Assembly: GCF_025128055.1 (NCBI RefSeq)
Contig: NZ_JAHLYS010000035.1
Coordinates: forward strand, 1-64,000
Source: Synechococcus sp. CS-1329
GTDB taxonomy: Bacteria > Cyanobacteriota > Cyanobacteriia > PCC-6307 > Cyanobiaceae
Direction of reading: 5' to 3'
DNA length: 64,000 nt
Shown: one piece after another, positions 30,716 to 39,760 of the stretch
Position numbering within the stretch: position 1 is the stretch's first letter
Layout of the letters: every line of letters begins with the position of its first letter
Position numbers and translations under genes: made by a program
The notes under the pieces: generated by a model
Seen by the model: the letters and a program-made list of their open reading frames with translations, nothing else
Databases searched by the model: none
What the model was told of the DNA's origin: nothing

Positions 30716-31537
30716 TCAGAAGGCCAGGGGCGCAAAGTATTTGATCGCCAGCGGTGCCAACTGTTGGAAGACCGCTGCCGAGGCCTGAATCAACTGCCCA
30801 CCCCAGCCATTCCCGGCTGTGCTGGCTTCGGGATTCTTCTTCAGGTCTTTGGCGCCTTGGCGAATTTGCCGGGCCACCGCTGAGTTGCCCTGCTGCTCAA
30901 ACAGAGCGGCGGCGTAGGTGAAATCGGCAGCGGCCAGATCGCGCTTGTTCTGCTCGGCCCGGCTGATGCCACGGGCCAGCCAGCTCAGGGCTGAGCTGGG
31001 TTGTTTCGCAATGGCCTGGTTGAAATAGGTTTCGGCCTCCTTGGCTCGACCCTGAAGTGCCGCCTCCACGCCGGAATTGTGCAGGTCGGCGTAGTTGCTG
31101 GCGCTTGGTTTCACCCCCACGGCCCCTTTCCAGTGGCTTCGCGCCAGGCCGTCCACGTCAAGAAGGGCGCCGCTGAGATCGGCCTGGCGCAGATCCGTGC
31201 CCTCCAGCTGGGCTCCGCGCAGGTCGGCGCCGCGCAGGGAGGCCCCCAGCAACGAGGTGAAGGTGAGGTCGGCACCCTGCAGATTGGCGCCATCCAGCTG
31301 GGCGCGGCTGAGGTTGGTCCGCTGCAGCTGGGCCTTGCTCAGATCCACCTTGCGCAGGTCGGCATGGACCAGATCGGCGTCCTGAAGCTGGCAGCTGGCG
31401 CAGGCCCGCTGATCGAGCAGGCGCATCACATCGTTGGCCTCAGCGGCCCGGGCCATGCCGCCCAGCAGCTGGCTGCAGGTGGTGAGCAGCAGGGCTCCCC
31501 GCAGCAGAGGGCGATGGGATCGCTGAGGAGGCGCCAT
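30716..31537 (-). CDS. Secreted pentapeptide-repeat protein with TPR-like tail
   Basis: 273 residues. A signal peptide (LLRGALLLTTCSQLLGGMARA) is followed by an N-terminal motif LLDQRACASCQLQDADL, then about 16 pentapeptide repeats of the A(D/N)LXX type (residues about 50-125), which build a right-handed quadrilateral beta-helix. Residues about 150-225 look like two tetratricopeptide-type helical hairpins (AALQGRAKEAETYFNQAIAKQPSSALSWLARGISRAEQNK). The RACxxC start is common in cyanobacterial lumenal pentapeptide proteins. The function is unknown. It is convergent with pilQ (27-nt gap). Confidence 0.85.
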   Translation of the reverse strand: MAPPQRSHRPLLRGALLLTTCSQLLGGMARAAEANDVMRLLDQRACASCQLQDADLVHADLRKVDLSKAQLQRTNLSRAQLDGANLQGADLTFTSLLGASLRGADLRGAQLEGTDLRQADLSGALLDVDGLARSHWKGAVGVKPSASNYADLHNSGVEAALQGRAKEAETYFNQAIAKQPSSALSWLARGISRAEQNKRDLAAADFTYAAALFEQQGNSAVARQIRQGAKDLKKNPEASTAGNGWGGQLIQASAAVFQQLAPLAIKYFAPLAF

Positions 31538-31723
31538 GCCGGAGGGGGTGAGGACGGAAGGGTGGACTCAGTGGAGGGCTGCCGGAGCGGCCATTCCATC
31601 GCGGAGCTCAAGGCACCGCGGGGGCTGATTTTCCTGCGTGCACAGGTCGGCGGCAAGGCCCGGCTCCCGCCCTGTCTGCGAACAACCGCAATCCGCCACG
31701 CTGAAGGGCCTGCTGGAACTGGC

Positions 31724-32830
31724 ATGGACGCCGGATCCCTCGATCGCCATGGCGGCAACCTGGAGGCAGTGGCCCGGCGCCTGGGCTGCCGAGTGGGTGA
31801 TCTGCTCGATGCCAGTGCCTCCCTGGTGCCCTTCGGCCCGCCCGCCCGCGTGCGGCGGTGCCTGCAGGCGGTGCTGCGCACCCCAGCCGGGAGGCCCTCG
31901 CCCCTGAGGGATTACCCCGACCGCCAGCAGCTGCGGCTGCGCCAGGCCATCGCGGCTCACCATCAGCTCGATCCCGCCGCGGTGCTGCCCGGCAACGGGG
32001 CGGCGGAGCTGTTCACCTGGCTGGCCCGCGATGCTGCCGCTGCGGGCACCAGCCTCCTGCCCACCCCCGGCTTCGCCGATTACCCCCGGGCCCTGGCCTG
32101 CTGGGGTGGTGCCTGGAGCTCCTGGCCGCTGGAGCTGCCCCGTCCGTGCCCGGCGGTCTGGCCCCAGCCGCTGCCCTCCCTGCCGCCTGGTGCGTCTCAG
32201 GTGCTGTGGATCACCAATCCCCACAACCCCACGGGCCAGCTCTGGAGCCGTGCCTCCCTCGAGCCCCTGCTGGAGCGTTTCGCGCTGGTGATCGTCGATG
32301 AGGCCTTCCTGCCCCTGGTGCCCGCTGGAGAGAGTCAGTCGCTGCTGCCGCTGGTGGCCAGTCACCCCGGTCTGGTGGTGATCCGCAGCCTCACCAAGCT
32401 GCTGGCGATCGCGGGCCTGCGCCTGGGCTATGCCGTGGCGGATCCCGCCCGGCTGCGGCGCTGGGCCGCCTGGCGCGACCCCTGGCCGGTGAATGGTCTG
32501 GCGGCCGCGGTCGGTGAGGCCGTGGTGGGCGATCGACGCTGGCAGGAGCGGGTGCAGCGCTGGGTGGCCTCGGAGGGCCCCTGGCTGGAGCAGCGGCTGC
32601 GGCAGTTGCCTGGCCTCACGCCGTTGCCGTCTGCCGCCAACTTTCTGCTGCTGCGCTCAGACCACTCCCTGGTGGCCCTGCGCGAGCGGCTGGAGTGCCG
32701 CCACCGGGTGCTGCTGCGCGACTGCCGCTCCTTTGAAGGCCTGGGGGAGTGCTGGCTGCGGGTGGCCCTGCAGGACCGGCGCAACAACCGGCGCCTGCTG
32801 CGGGCGCTGCATCAGGAGATCAGCCGCTAG
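31724..32830 (+). CDS. cobD: CobD-like L-threonine-O-3-phosphate decarboxylase / class I-II aminotransferase
   Basis: 368 residues, fold type I PLP enzyme. The start is ATG 31724, before [14 protein letters not shown] and [15 protein letters not shown], which match the CobD N-terminus. [10 protein letters not shown] and the PLP-lysine motif [15 protein letters not shown] are clear. CobD makes the aminopropanol phosphate arm of (pseudo)cobalamin; HisC is the nearest alternative, but the N-terminal HGGN favours CobD. The last 11 bases overlap the end of murG on the other strand. Confidence 0.85.
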   Translation: MDAGSLDRHGGNLEAVARRLGCRVGDLLDASASLVPFGPPARVRRCLQAVLRTPAGRPSPLRDYPDRQQLRLRQAIAAHHQLDPAAVLPGNGAAELFTWLARDAAAAGTSLLPTPGFADYPRALACWGGAWSSWPLELPRPCPAVWPQPLPSLPPGASQVLWITNPHNPTGQLWSRASLEPLLERFALVIVDEAFLPLVPAGESQSLLPLVASHPGLVVIRSLTKLLAIAGLRLGYAVADPARLRRWAAWRDPWPVNGLAAAVGEAVVGDRRWQERVQRWVASEGPWLEQRLRQLPGLTPLPSAANFLLLRSDHSLVALRERLECRHRVLLRDCRSFEGLGECWLRVALQDRRNNRRLLRALHQEISR

Positions 32831-33899
32831 CGAGCTCGATCAGCAGCTCCGCCAGGCGCTGATCGGCTGCGCGCACGGCCAGGTGTTCCATGCCCGCCCT
32901 CAGGCTCTCCAGGGGGTCGAGGCCAGGGCTGGCGCCGCGCAGCCGCGGACCCAGCAGCCGCCACACCGCCTGCTCCAGGGCCTGGTGCTCCGGGGCGTGC
33001 TGCCAGACGATCACAGCGGCGCCCGCAGCGGCGGCGGCCTCGGCGTTGGCGTCCTGGTGGTGGTCGGCGGCCTGGGGAAAGGGCACCAGGATCGTGGCTG
33101 TGCCGCAGACGGCCAGCTCGCTGAGGCTGCCGGCCCCCGCGCGGCTGATGGCCAGCTGGGCGTGCTGCAGCAGGCCGGGCAGCTCGTCGCTGAAGGGCCG
33201 CTCGATGTAGCCGGGGATGCGCAGGCTGCCGGCGTCGGGATCGCTGCTGCCGGTGAGGTGCACGACACGGCAGCCGGCGGCCACCAGCTTGGCCGCCAGG
33301 GGGCGCAGCATCCGGTTGAGGCCGAGGGCCCCCTGGCTGCCGCCCATCACCAGCACCAGGGGACCGTTGGCGCTGGGCACCCAGCTGGGCAGGGGGGCTG
33401 GCCGCAGAAACTCGGCGCGCACCGGCGTGCCCGTGACCAGGGGCCGGCAGCGGGGCAGCCGCTCCGCCGCCTCCCGCAGCCCCACCGCCACCCGGCTGCA
33501 GTGGCGACCGAGCAGGCGCGTGACCCGACCGGGGATGGCGTTGGACTCATGCAGCACCACCGGCACGCCGCACCAGCGGGCCGCCAGGATCGCCGGTGCG
33601 GCGATGTAGCCCCCGGTGCTGAACACCAGGTCGATGCCCTCGCGGCGGATCAGCCGACGCACCGCCAGGCTGGAGGCGATCAGGCGCAGCAGCTGCCAGA
33701 GCTTGCGCAGTCCCTTGCCCTGCAGCCCTCCCGCCCGGATGGTGTGCAGGGGGTAGCGGCTGGGCACCAGCTCGCGCTCGAGGCGGTTGGGCACCCCCAG
33801 CCACTGCACCTGCCAGCCGTCGGGCAGGGCCTCAGCCACCGCCAGGGCGGGGAACAGATGCCCGCCGGTGCCGCTGGCCGCGATCAGGAGCCTGGACAT
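32820..33899 (-). CDS. murG: UDP-GlcNAc:undecaprenyl-pyrophosphoryl-MurNAc-pentapeptide GlcNAc transferase
   Basis: 359 residues, GT28 family. It adds GlcNAc to lipid I to make lipid II for peptidoglycan on the inner face of the membrane. The G-loop is [18 protein letters not shown] at the N-terminus. [57 protein letters not shown] and [16 protein letters not shown] are the expected blocks. The start is fixed by the G-loop. It is divergent from the next gene with a 72-nt gap. Confidence 0.97.
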   Translation of the reverse strand: MSRLLIAASGTGGHLFPALAVAEALPDGWQVQWLGVPNRLERELVPSRYPLHTIRAGGLQGKGLRKLWQLLRLIASSLAVRRLIRREGIDLVFSTGGYIAAPAILAARWCGVPVVLHESNAIPGRVTRLLGRHCSRVAVGLREAAERLPRCRPLVTGTPVRAEFLRPAPLPSWVPSANGPLVLVMGGSQGALGLNRMLRPLAAKLVAAGCRVVHLTGSSDPDAGSLRIPGYIERPFSDELPGLLQHAQLAISRAGAGSLSELAVCGTATILVPFPQAADHHQDANAEAAAAAGAAVIVWQHAPEHQALEQAVWRLLGPRLRGASPGLDPLESLRAGMEHLAVRAADQRLAELLIELASG

Positions 33900-33971
33900 G
33901 GAGCTTCGCTGATGCGCGCGGCGCGCTACCTGGGCGCGCCTAACTTAAAAGGGCCGCCATGGCTGCCCTTG

Positions 33972-34727
33972 ATGCCCCAGTCGCCGCTTCAACCGTTCCT
34001 CCTGGCCCTGCTGGCGGCCACGGTCGTCGCCAGCCTGCCGGTGGCCAGGGCTGCTCCACCGGCCCCGGCCCTGCTCCAGAGCCTCGAGACCGCCCTCAAC
34101 AGCGGCAAGTCCTCCAGCCTCGGCGCCCTGGTGGAGCCGGGGCCCGGCCTCGATCCCGCCCGCCTGGAGGCCCGCTTCAATCTCCTGCGTGATCGCTTCC
34201 CCGATGCCCGCTGGAGCGTCAAGTCCGGTGCTCCCCTGCGTGATGGCCGCCCCACCGTGGCGATCGAGGTGAGCGGCAGCCGCACGGAGGGGTCCTTCCG
34301 CTACAGCCTTGAGGCCGAGCAGGTGCTGGCCCTCACGGCCAACGGCTCGCGCCTGAGCGGTCAGGAGTTGATCCGCGAATCCACCACCCTGCGCAGCGGT
34401 GAGGTGAACCTGCCGGTGAGCGTGCTGATTCCGGATGCGGTGCTCACGGGCCAGCGCTACGACGTGGATGTGATCTTCGATGAACCGCTCGATGGTGCGG
34501 TGGCTGCCGGGGGTATCGCCGTCATCACGCCCGAGCAGATCAGCGCCCTGGAAACCCCCGATCTGGAGCTGGCGGCCCTCGGCGGTGGCGGCCTGTTCAA
34601 GTCGGTGCAGGCGCCCCTGAAGCCCGGCAGCCAGACCTGGGCAGTGCTGCTGGTGCACCCCAAAGGCATTGTCAGCACCACCAAGCGGGTGCGGGTGGTG
34701 GCCGACAAGGCCGCACTCACTCCCTGA
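33972..34727 (+). CDS. Secreted protein of unknown function
   Basis: 251 residues from ATG 33972, which places a signal peptide at the N-terminus (FLLALLAATVVASLPVARA). The mature part begins with an NTF2-like or helical region (LLQSLETALNSGKSSSLGALVEPGPGLD). It continues with beta-rich sequence including DARWSVKSGAPLRDGRPTVA and VNLPVSVLIPDAVLTGQRYD. The pattern resembles cyanobacterial conserved periplasmic proteins with no assigned role. The end overlaps the next minus-strand gene by 11 nt. Confidence 0.78.
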   Translation: MPQSPLQPFLLALLAATVVASLPVARAAPPAPALLQSLETALNSGKSSSLGALVEPGPGLDPARLEARFNLLRDRFPDARWSVKSGAPLRDGRPTVAIEVSGSRTEGSFRYSLEAEQVLALTANGSRLSGQELIRESTTLRSGEVNLPVSVLIPDAVLTGQRYDVDVIFDEPLDGAVAAGGIAVITPEQISALETPDLELAALGGGGLFKSVQAPLKPGSQTWAVLLVHPKGIVSTTKRVRVVADKAALTP

Positions 34728-35619
34728 GCGAGCCTGCGCCTGGGGTCTGATCCGGGCTGAACCAGCGGGCCAGGGCGGAGACGTCTTCATCGCCGTGGCC
34801 GGCGGCGATCAGCGCATCTTCGATTCCGGCCACGCTGGCGCTGATCGGCAGGGCCACGCCTGCGGCGGCGGCGGTGTCCAGAGCGATGGCCAGATCCTTG
34901 CGGTGCAAGGCCAGACGGAAACCGAGCGGATAGCTGTTCTCGATCATCCGGCCGGCGCGGTGCTGCAGGGCCCAGGAGCCGGCGGCGCCCCCTTCAAGGG
35001 CCCCGCAGACCTGCTGCAGCGGCAGCCCCAGGGCCCTGGCCAGCGCCAGACCTTCGGCCAGGGCTGCGTAACTCCCGGCCACCAGGATCTGGTTGACGGC
35101 CTTCACCTGCTGGCCGGAGCCCACCGGACCGAAGTGGCTGATCCGGCTGCCCACCGCCTCCAGCAGGGGACGGGCCCGCTCCAGCTGATCGCTGGGGCCA
35201 CCCACCAGCAGCGAGAGCGTGCCGGCGCGTGCTCCCTCGGTGCCGCCGGTGACCGGGGCATCGAGATAGCCCACCCCCAGCTCCCCCAGGCGGGCGGCCA
35301 GCCGCCGGCTGGTGGCTGCCGCGATGGTGGAGAAGTCGATCACCAGCGAGCCTGGGGCCGCTCCTTCGGCCACCCCAACCGGCGCCAAGAGCACCTGCTC
35401 AACAGCGGTGTCATCGCTCAGACAGAGGGCGATCAGCTCAGCTGAGGCCGCCGCCGCTGCCGCTGTGGCGGCCCTGCCGGCCCCTGCGGCGGCCAGCGCT
35501 TCCTCCGCCTTGCGGCTGCGGTTGTGGACGGTGAGTGGGAACCCAGCCGCCAGCAGCCTCTGAGCCATCGGCGCCCCCAGGGCGCCAAGCCCGAGGAAGG
35601 CCACGAAAGATCTGGTCAT
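34717..35619 (-). CDS. NAD(P)-dependent 3-hydroxyisobutyrate/beta-hydroxyacid dehydrogenase
   Basis: 300 residues from ATG 35619. The Rossmann start is FVAFLGLGALGAPMAQRLLAAG. The substrate-binding signature DAPVTGGTEGARAGTLSLLVGG, the catalytic-lysine segment GQQVKAVNQILVAG (Lys about 170) and the C-terminal HRKDLAIALDTAAAAGV are those of the beta-HAD family (GarR, GlxR, MmsB). Plant and cyanobacterial relatives include glyoxylate/succinic-semialdehyde reductases. The substrate cannot be fixed from sequence. It is divergent from the next plus-strand gene with a 51-nt gap. Confidence 0.9.
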   Translation of the reverse strand: MTRSFVAFLGLGALGAPMAQRLLAAGFPLTVHNRSRKAEEALAAAGAGRAATAAAAAASAELIALCLSDDTAVEQVLLAPVGVAEGAAPGSLVIDFSTIAAATSRRLAARLGELGVGYLDAPVTGGTEGARAGTLSLLVGGPSDQLERARPLLEAVGSRISHFGPVGSGQQVKAVNQILVAGSYAALAEGLALARALGLPLQQVCGALEGGAAGSWALQHRAGRMIENSYPLGFRLALHRKDLAIALDTAAAAGVALPISASVAGIEDALIAAGHGDEDVSALARWFSPDQTPGAGSLRE

Positions 35620-35670
35620 CAGTCCCGCCCGTTCAGTTGTGATCTGGTGATCCGACCAGAGGAGCATGTG

Positions 35671-36141
35671 ATGGCCTCAGTCAGTTCTGACATGTCCTTC
35701 GCCCGCGATGCTCAGCTTCTGCTGATGCCCCCCGCTGCCGCCGTCCTGGCGACGCTGCTGCAGGTGGGCTCAGGCCACGCCCAGACCGGCGCTGCCCCCA
35801 GCACCCGGCCGGCTCCAGCCCGCATCCAGCTCACCCCCAGGCAGGAAAGCGAGCTGTTCCAAGGCCAGCGCACCCTCTCCATGCGCGCCCACAGCGACCA
35901 GATCGCCATCCTGCAGAAGGGGGAGCGCTGCCTGGGCGAGGCCAAGGACCTCAAGGCCCTCAGCAGCTGCCGCCAGACGGAACGCCAGGCCAGGCGCGAG
36001 CTGATGAACCGGAACCGCGAGGAGGCCCGGGCCCTGCATCAACGGCTGGGACTGCCGGCCCCCAGGGGTGGCTGGGGTGAGGGTTCCCGTGGGAAGGGCC
36101 GGACGTCCGCAGACTGGTCGGACCCGGCCGATCAGATCTGA
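35671..36141 (+). CDS. Small exported protein of unknown function
   Basis: 156 residues from ATG 35671, supported by AGAGGAG about 8 nt upstream. A hydrophobic N-terminal segment (LLLMPPAAAVLATLLQVGSGHA) looks like a signal peptide. The mature part is charged and helical (TPRQESELFQGQRTLSMRAHSDQIAILQKGERCLGEAKDLKALSSCRQTERQARRELM, split here by residue runs), with a cysteine pair about 15 residues apart and a Gly/Arg-rich tail. The spacing of the two cysteines and the basic helices recall small periplasmic chaperone-like or Spy-like proteins, but this is only a resemblance. Confidence 0.65.
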   Translation: MASVSSDMSFARDAQLLLMPPAAAVLATLLQVGSGHAQTGAAPSTRPAPARIQLTPRQESELFQGQRTLSMRAHSDQIAILQKGERCLGEAKDLKALSSCRQTERQARRELMNRNREEARALHQRLGLPAPRGGWGEGSRGKGRTSADWSDPADQI

Positions 36142-36162
36142 GTGAGTTGAGGCTGAGCGGCT

Positions 36163-37368
36163 TCAGGCGTCGTCGAGGGCGGCGACGCCGGGGAGCACCT
36201 TGCCCTCCAGCAGCTCCAGGCTGGCGCCACCGCCAGTGGAGATGTGGCTCATCTGGCCGGCCACGCCCACCTTCTCCACGGCCGCCACCGAATCACCGCC
36301 GCCGATGATCGTGCAGCAGCCCTTGCCGCTCAGCTCGGCCAGGGTGTGGGCCACGCCGTTGGTGCCGGCGGCGAACTTGTCGAACTCGAACACGCCCATC
36401 GGCCCGTTCCAGATCACCGTCTTGCAGTCGGCCAGGGCGGCCTGGAAGGCCTTGAGCGAATCCGGGCCGATGTCGAGGCCCATCCAGCCATCGGGGATCA
36501 CATTCACCGAGGTGGTGAGGGTTTTGGCATCGGGGGAGAAGGCATCGGCCAGCACCACATCGCTGGGCAGCAGCAGTTCAACGCCCTTGGCCTTGGCCTT
36601 GGCCTCCAGCTCTCTGGCCAGCTCGAGCTTGTCTTCCTCCACCAGGCTCTTGCCCACCGACAGGCCGCGGGCCTTGTAGAAGGTGAAGATCATGCCGCCG
36701 CCGATCAGCACCTTGTCGCACTTGTCGATCAGCGACTCGAGCACGCCGATCTTGCTGCTCACCTTGGAGCCGCCCACGATCGCCGCCAAGGGGCGCTTGG
36801 GCTCATCGATGGCGCCCTGCAGATACTGCAGTTCCTTCTCCATCAGGTGACCGGCCACGCTGGGCTTGAGGTATTCGGTCACGCCTTCGGTGGAGGCATG
36901 GGCCCGGTGGGCGGCGCCGAAGGCATCGTTCACATACACCTCGGCCAGCGCTGCCAGCGTCCTGGCGAATTCAGTGTCGTTCTTTTCCTCCTCGGCGAAG
37001 AAGCGCACGTTCTCCAGCAGCAGCACGTCACCGTCGGCCATGGCCGCCACCTTGGCCTCGGCGTCGGGGCCGATGCAGCTGTCGGTTTTCGGCACCGGCT
37101 TGCCCAGCAGTTCGCCCAGGCGTGCCGCCACCGGGGTGAGGCGCATCGCCTCATTCACTTCGCCCTTGGGCCGGCCGAAGTGGGCGGCAAGGATCACCCT
37201 GGAGCCCTTGGCGCTGAGGTCGTTGATGGTGGGCAGGGCCGCGCGGATGCGGGTGTCGTCGCTGATGGCGCCGCTGTCATCAAGAGGTACGTTGAAGTCG
37301 ACCCGCACCAGAACTCGCTTGCCCTGCAGATCGGCAGCGGACAGGCTGGTCAGGGATCGCTTCGCCAT
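36163..37368 (-). CDS. pgk: Phosphoglycerate kinase
   Basis: 401 residues, full length. It interconverts 1,3-bisphosphoglycerate and 3-phosphoglycerate in the Calvin cycle and glycolysis. [16 protein letters not shown] near the N-terminus, [36 protein letters not shown] and the C-terminal [12 protein letters not shown] are diagnostic. It is divergent from the Usp gene. Confidence 0.98.
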   Translation of the reverse strand: MAKRSLTSLSAADLQGKRVLVRVDFNVPLDDSGAISDDTRIRAALPTINDLSAKGSRVILAAHFGRPKGEVNEAMRLTPVAARLGELLGKPVPKTDSCIGPDAEAKVAAMADGDVLLLENVRFFAEEEKNDTEFARTLAALAEVYVNDAFGAAHRAHASTEGVTEYLKPSVAGHLMEKELQYLQGAIDEPKRPLAAIVGGSKVSSKIGVLESLIDKCDKVLIGGGMIFTFYKARGLSVGKSLVEEDKLELARELEAKAKAKGVELLLPSDVVLADAFSPDAKTLTTSVNVIPDGWMGLDIGPDSLKAFQAALADCKTVIWNGPMGVFEFDKFAAGTNGVAHTLAELSGKGCCTIIGGGDSVAAVEKVGVAGQMSHISTGGGASLELLEGKVLPGVAALDDA

Positions 37369-37504
37369 GGGGTCTGGGGAGATCGAGGATGGGCGAGATT
37401 AACCCGCAGCCTTCAGCTCCAGGCCCTGGAGGGCGCTAGGACAAGCAGGGCAGCGCATTCTGTGCAACCCCGCGCCGCGATGGCGACCATTGGATGGCGA
37501 ACCC

Positions 37505-37888
37505 ATGTTCAACACCGTTCTGTTTCCGATCGACCAGAGCCGCCAGACCATGGACACGGCGGCCGTGGCCCTGAAGCTGGCCCTGCAGCACGGCAGCCGT
37601 CTGGTGGTGCTCTCCGTGGTGGAGGCCGAGGAGGGGGCCATGCACGATGCCGCCGCCGTGGCACGACTGCTGGACCAGGCCCGCAGCCATTTCGAGCAGG
37701 CCGGTGTGGCCTGTGAGGTGATCGAGCGGGAGGGGCAACCCGCCTTTGTGATCGGTGATGTGGCCGATGAGATCAATGCCGACCTGATCGTGATGGGCAC
37801 CCGCGGCCTTTCGCTGGAGGCCGATCAGCCCAGCACCGCCTCGCGGGTGATTCAGCTGGCCCCCTGCCCCGTGCTGGTGGTGCCTTGA
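37505..37888 (+). CDS. Universal stress protein (UspA family)
   Basis: 127 residues from ATG 37505; an in-frame codon at 37490 adds five. FNTVLFPIDQSRQTMDTAAVALKLA is the Usp start, and ADLIVMGTRGLSLE with SRVIQLAPCPVLVVP carries the G-x-R-G and C-terminal beta strand. The usual ATP-binding motif G2xG9xG(S/T) is only partly present, because the segment after GTRG reads LSLEADQPSTASR, so nucleotide binding is unclear. The stop overlaps the ylqF ATG by one base. Confidence 0.9.
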   Translation: MFNTVLFPIDQSRQTMDTAAVALKLALQHGSRLVVLSVVEAEEGAMHDAAAVARLLDQARSHFEQAGVACEVIEREGQPAFVIGDVADEINADLIVMGTRGLSLEADQPSTASRVIQLAPCPVLVVP

Positions 37889-38799
37889 TGGAGGGGATCG
37901 CCACGCCCGCCGGTGAGGGCCTGAGTCAGTCGGCCCCGGCCATTCAGTGGTATCCGGGGCACATCGCCAAGGCGGAGCGGCAGCTGTTCACCCAGCTGGC
38001 CAAGGTGGATCTGGTGATCGAGGTGCGCGATGCCCGCATCCCCCGGGCCACCGGTCACCCCCGCCTGCAGCGCTGGATGAAGACCAAGCCGCGCCTGCTG
38101 GTGATCAACCGTCGCGACATGATCAACGAAGCGGCGCGCCAGGCCTGGGACCACTGGCTGCGCGAGCGCGGTGAGACCCCCTGGTGGTGCGACGCCAAGG
38201 TGGGCACGGGCGTGAAGCAGCTGCAGGAGGCGGCGATCCGCGCCGGGGGGCAACTCAACTCCCGCCGGGCGGGCCGGGGCATGCGGCCGCGGCCGGTGCG
38301 TGCCCTGATGCTCGGCTTCCCCAACGTGGGCAAATCGGCCCTGATCAACCGCCTCGTGCGCCAGAAGGTGGTGGACAGCGCCCGCCGCGCCGGGGTCACC
38401 CGCACCCTGCGCTGGGTGCGCCTGGGCCAGGAGCTGGATCTGCTCGATGCCCCGGGGGTGCTGCCGCCACGGCTCGATGACCAGCGCGCCGCCCTGCTGC
38501 TGGCCCTCTGCGACGACATCGGCCAGGCCGCCTACGACGGCGAGGCCGTGGCGGTGGCCTTCCTGCGCCTGCTGGAATCCCTGGCACAGCACCCGGCGGC
38601 GGGGATCTCCTCGGGTGGTGTGCTGGGGCGCTACGGCGTGCCGGTGCCCTCGCCCATGGACGGCTGGACCTGGCTGGAGGCCGCCGCCGCCCGCCACACC
38701 AGCGGCGACACCGCCCGCATGGCCCAGCGCCTGCTCGATGATTTCCGCCGCTCGTTCCTCGGTTCGATCGCCCTCGAGCTGCCCCCTGATCCGGCATGA
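37888..38799 (+). CDS. ylqF: Ribosome biogenesis GTPase YlqF (RbgA)
   Basis: 303 residues. This is a circularly permuted GTPase that helps mature the large ribosomal subunit. The motif order is permuted: G4 (VINRRDM) comes first, then G1 (GFPNVGKS) and G3 (DAPGVLPP). IQWYPGHIAKAERQL and VIEVRDARIPRATGHP are family signatures. ATG 37888 overlaps the usp stop by one base, and the stop overlaps the rluD ATG by 4 nt, so usp-ylqF-rluD is a tight unit. Confidence 0.95.
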   Translation: MEGIATPAGEGLSQSAPAIQWYPGHIAKAERQLFTQLAKVDLVIEVRDARIPRATGHPRLQRWMKTKPRLLVINRRDMINEAARQAWDHWLRERGETPWWCDAKVGTGVKQLQEAAIRAGGQLNSRRAGRGMRPRPVRALMLGFPNVGKSALINRLVRQKVVDSARRAGVTRTLRWVRLGQELDLLDAPGVLPPRLDDQRAALLLALCDDIGQAAYDGEAVAVAFLRLLESLAQHPAAGISSGGVLGRYGVPVPSPMDGWTWLEAAAARHTSGDTARMAQRLLDDFRRSFLGSIALELPPDPA

Positions 38800-39755
38800 C
38801 GGGCTTCGCTGAAGGCGTGGGGGAGCTGCTGACGCTCCAGTACCCGAAGCCGCTGCCGATGCGGCTCGATCGCTGGCTGGTGGCCCAGCGGCCGGAGCAG
38901 AGCCGCGCCCGGATCCAGAAGTTCATCGACGCCGGCTACGTGCGCGTCAATGGCGTCACCGGCCGGGCCAAAACTCCCCTGCGCCTCCACGACGAAGTTC
39001 AGCTGTGGATGCCGCCACCTGAGCCGCTGCCCTATCTGCTGCCCCAGCCGATCCCGCTGGATGTGCTCTACGAGGACGGCCACCTGATCGTGCTCAACAA
39101 GCCGGCCGGCCTCACGGTGCATCCGGCGCCGGGCAACCGCGACGGCACGCTGGTGAACGGCCTGCTGCACCACTGCCCCGATCTGCCCGGAATCGGCGGT
39201 GAGATGCGCCCCGGCATCGTCCACCGCCTCGACAAGGACACCACCGGCTGCATCGTGGTCGCCAAGAGCCAGGAGGCCCTGGTGCGGCTGCAGGTGCAGA
39301 TCCAGAAGCGGGTGGCCTCCAGGGAGTATCTGGCGGTGGTGCACGGGGCGCCGGCGGCCTCCAGCGGCACGATCGTGGGGGCCATCGGCCGCCATCCCGC
39401 CGATCGCAAGAAGTACGCCGTGGTGGCCGAGGAGAAGGGTCGCTTCGCCTGCACCCACTGGACCCTGATCGAGCGCCTCGGCGACTACTCGCTGCTGCGC
39501 TTCCGCCTCGACACCGGCCGCACCCATCAGATCCGCGTCCACTGCGCCCACATCGGCCATCCGATCGTGGGCGATGTCACCTACAGCCGCTGCCGCAAGT
39601 TGCCGCTGGAGCTGCCGGGCCAGGCCCTGCATGCGGTGGCCCTGGGCCTCGATCATCCGATCAGCGGCGAGCGGCTGGCCTTCGAGGCACCGCTGCCGCC
39701 GGTGTTCGATGCCCTGCTCATGGCCCTGCGCCAGCGCTTCAGCCCAGCCAGCTGA
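38796..39755 (+). CDS. rluD: 23S rRNA pseudouridine synthase, RluD family
   Basis: 319 residues. An N-terminal S4 RNA-binding domain (LDRWLVAQRPEQSRARIQKFIDAGYVRVNG) is followed by the RluA/RluD catalytic domain with the active-site aspartate in GIVHRLDKDTTGCIVVAKS and RTHQIRVHCAHIGHPIVGD. In Escherichia coli RluD modifies helix 69 of 23S rRNA; the precise target here is inferred from family. It is coupled to the ribosome-assembly GTPase ylqF, which fits a ribosome-maturation unit. Confidence 0.93.
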   Translation: MTGFAEGVGELLTLQYPKPLPMRLDRWLVAQRPEQSRARIQKFIDAGYVRVNGVTGRAKTPLRLHDEVQLWMPPPEPLPYLLPQPIPLDVLYEDGHLIVLNKPAGLTVHPAPGNRDGTLVNGLLHHCPDLPGIGGEMRPGIVHRLDKDTTGCIVVAKSQEALVRLQVQIQKRVASREYLAVVHGAPAASSGTIVGAIGRHPADRKKYAVVAEEKGRFACTHWTLIERLGDYSLLRFRLDTGRTHQIRVHCAHIGHPIVGDVTYSRCRKLPLELPGQALHAVALGLDHPISGERLAFEAPLPPVFDALLMALRQRFSPAS

Positions 39756-39760
39756 TTCCC

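Noticed and set aside
31001..31720. Plus-strand frame upstream of cobD containing many Gly-Ala-Gln repeats
   Set aside because: It is the antisense image of the pentapeptide-repeat gene; the CobD start at 31724 fits the family.
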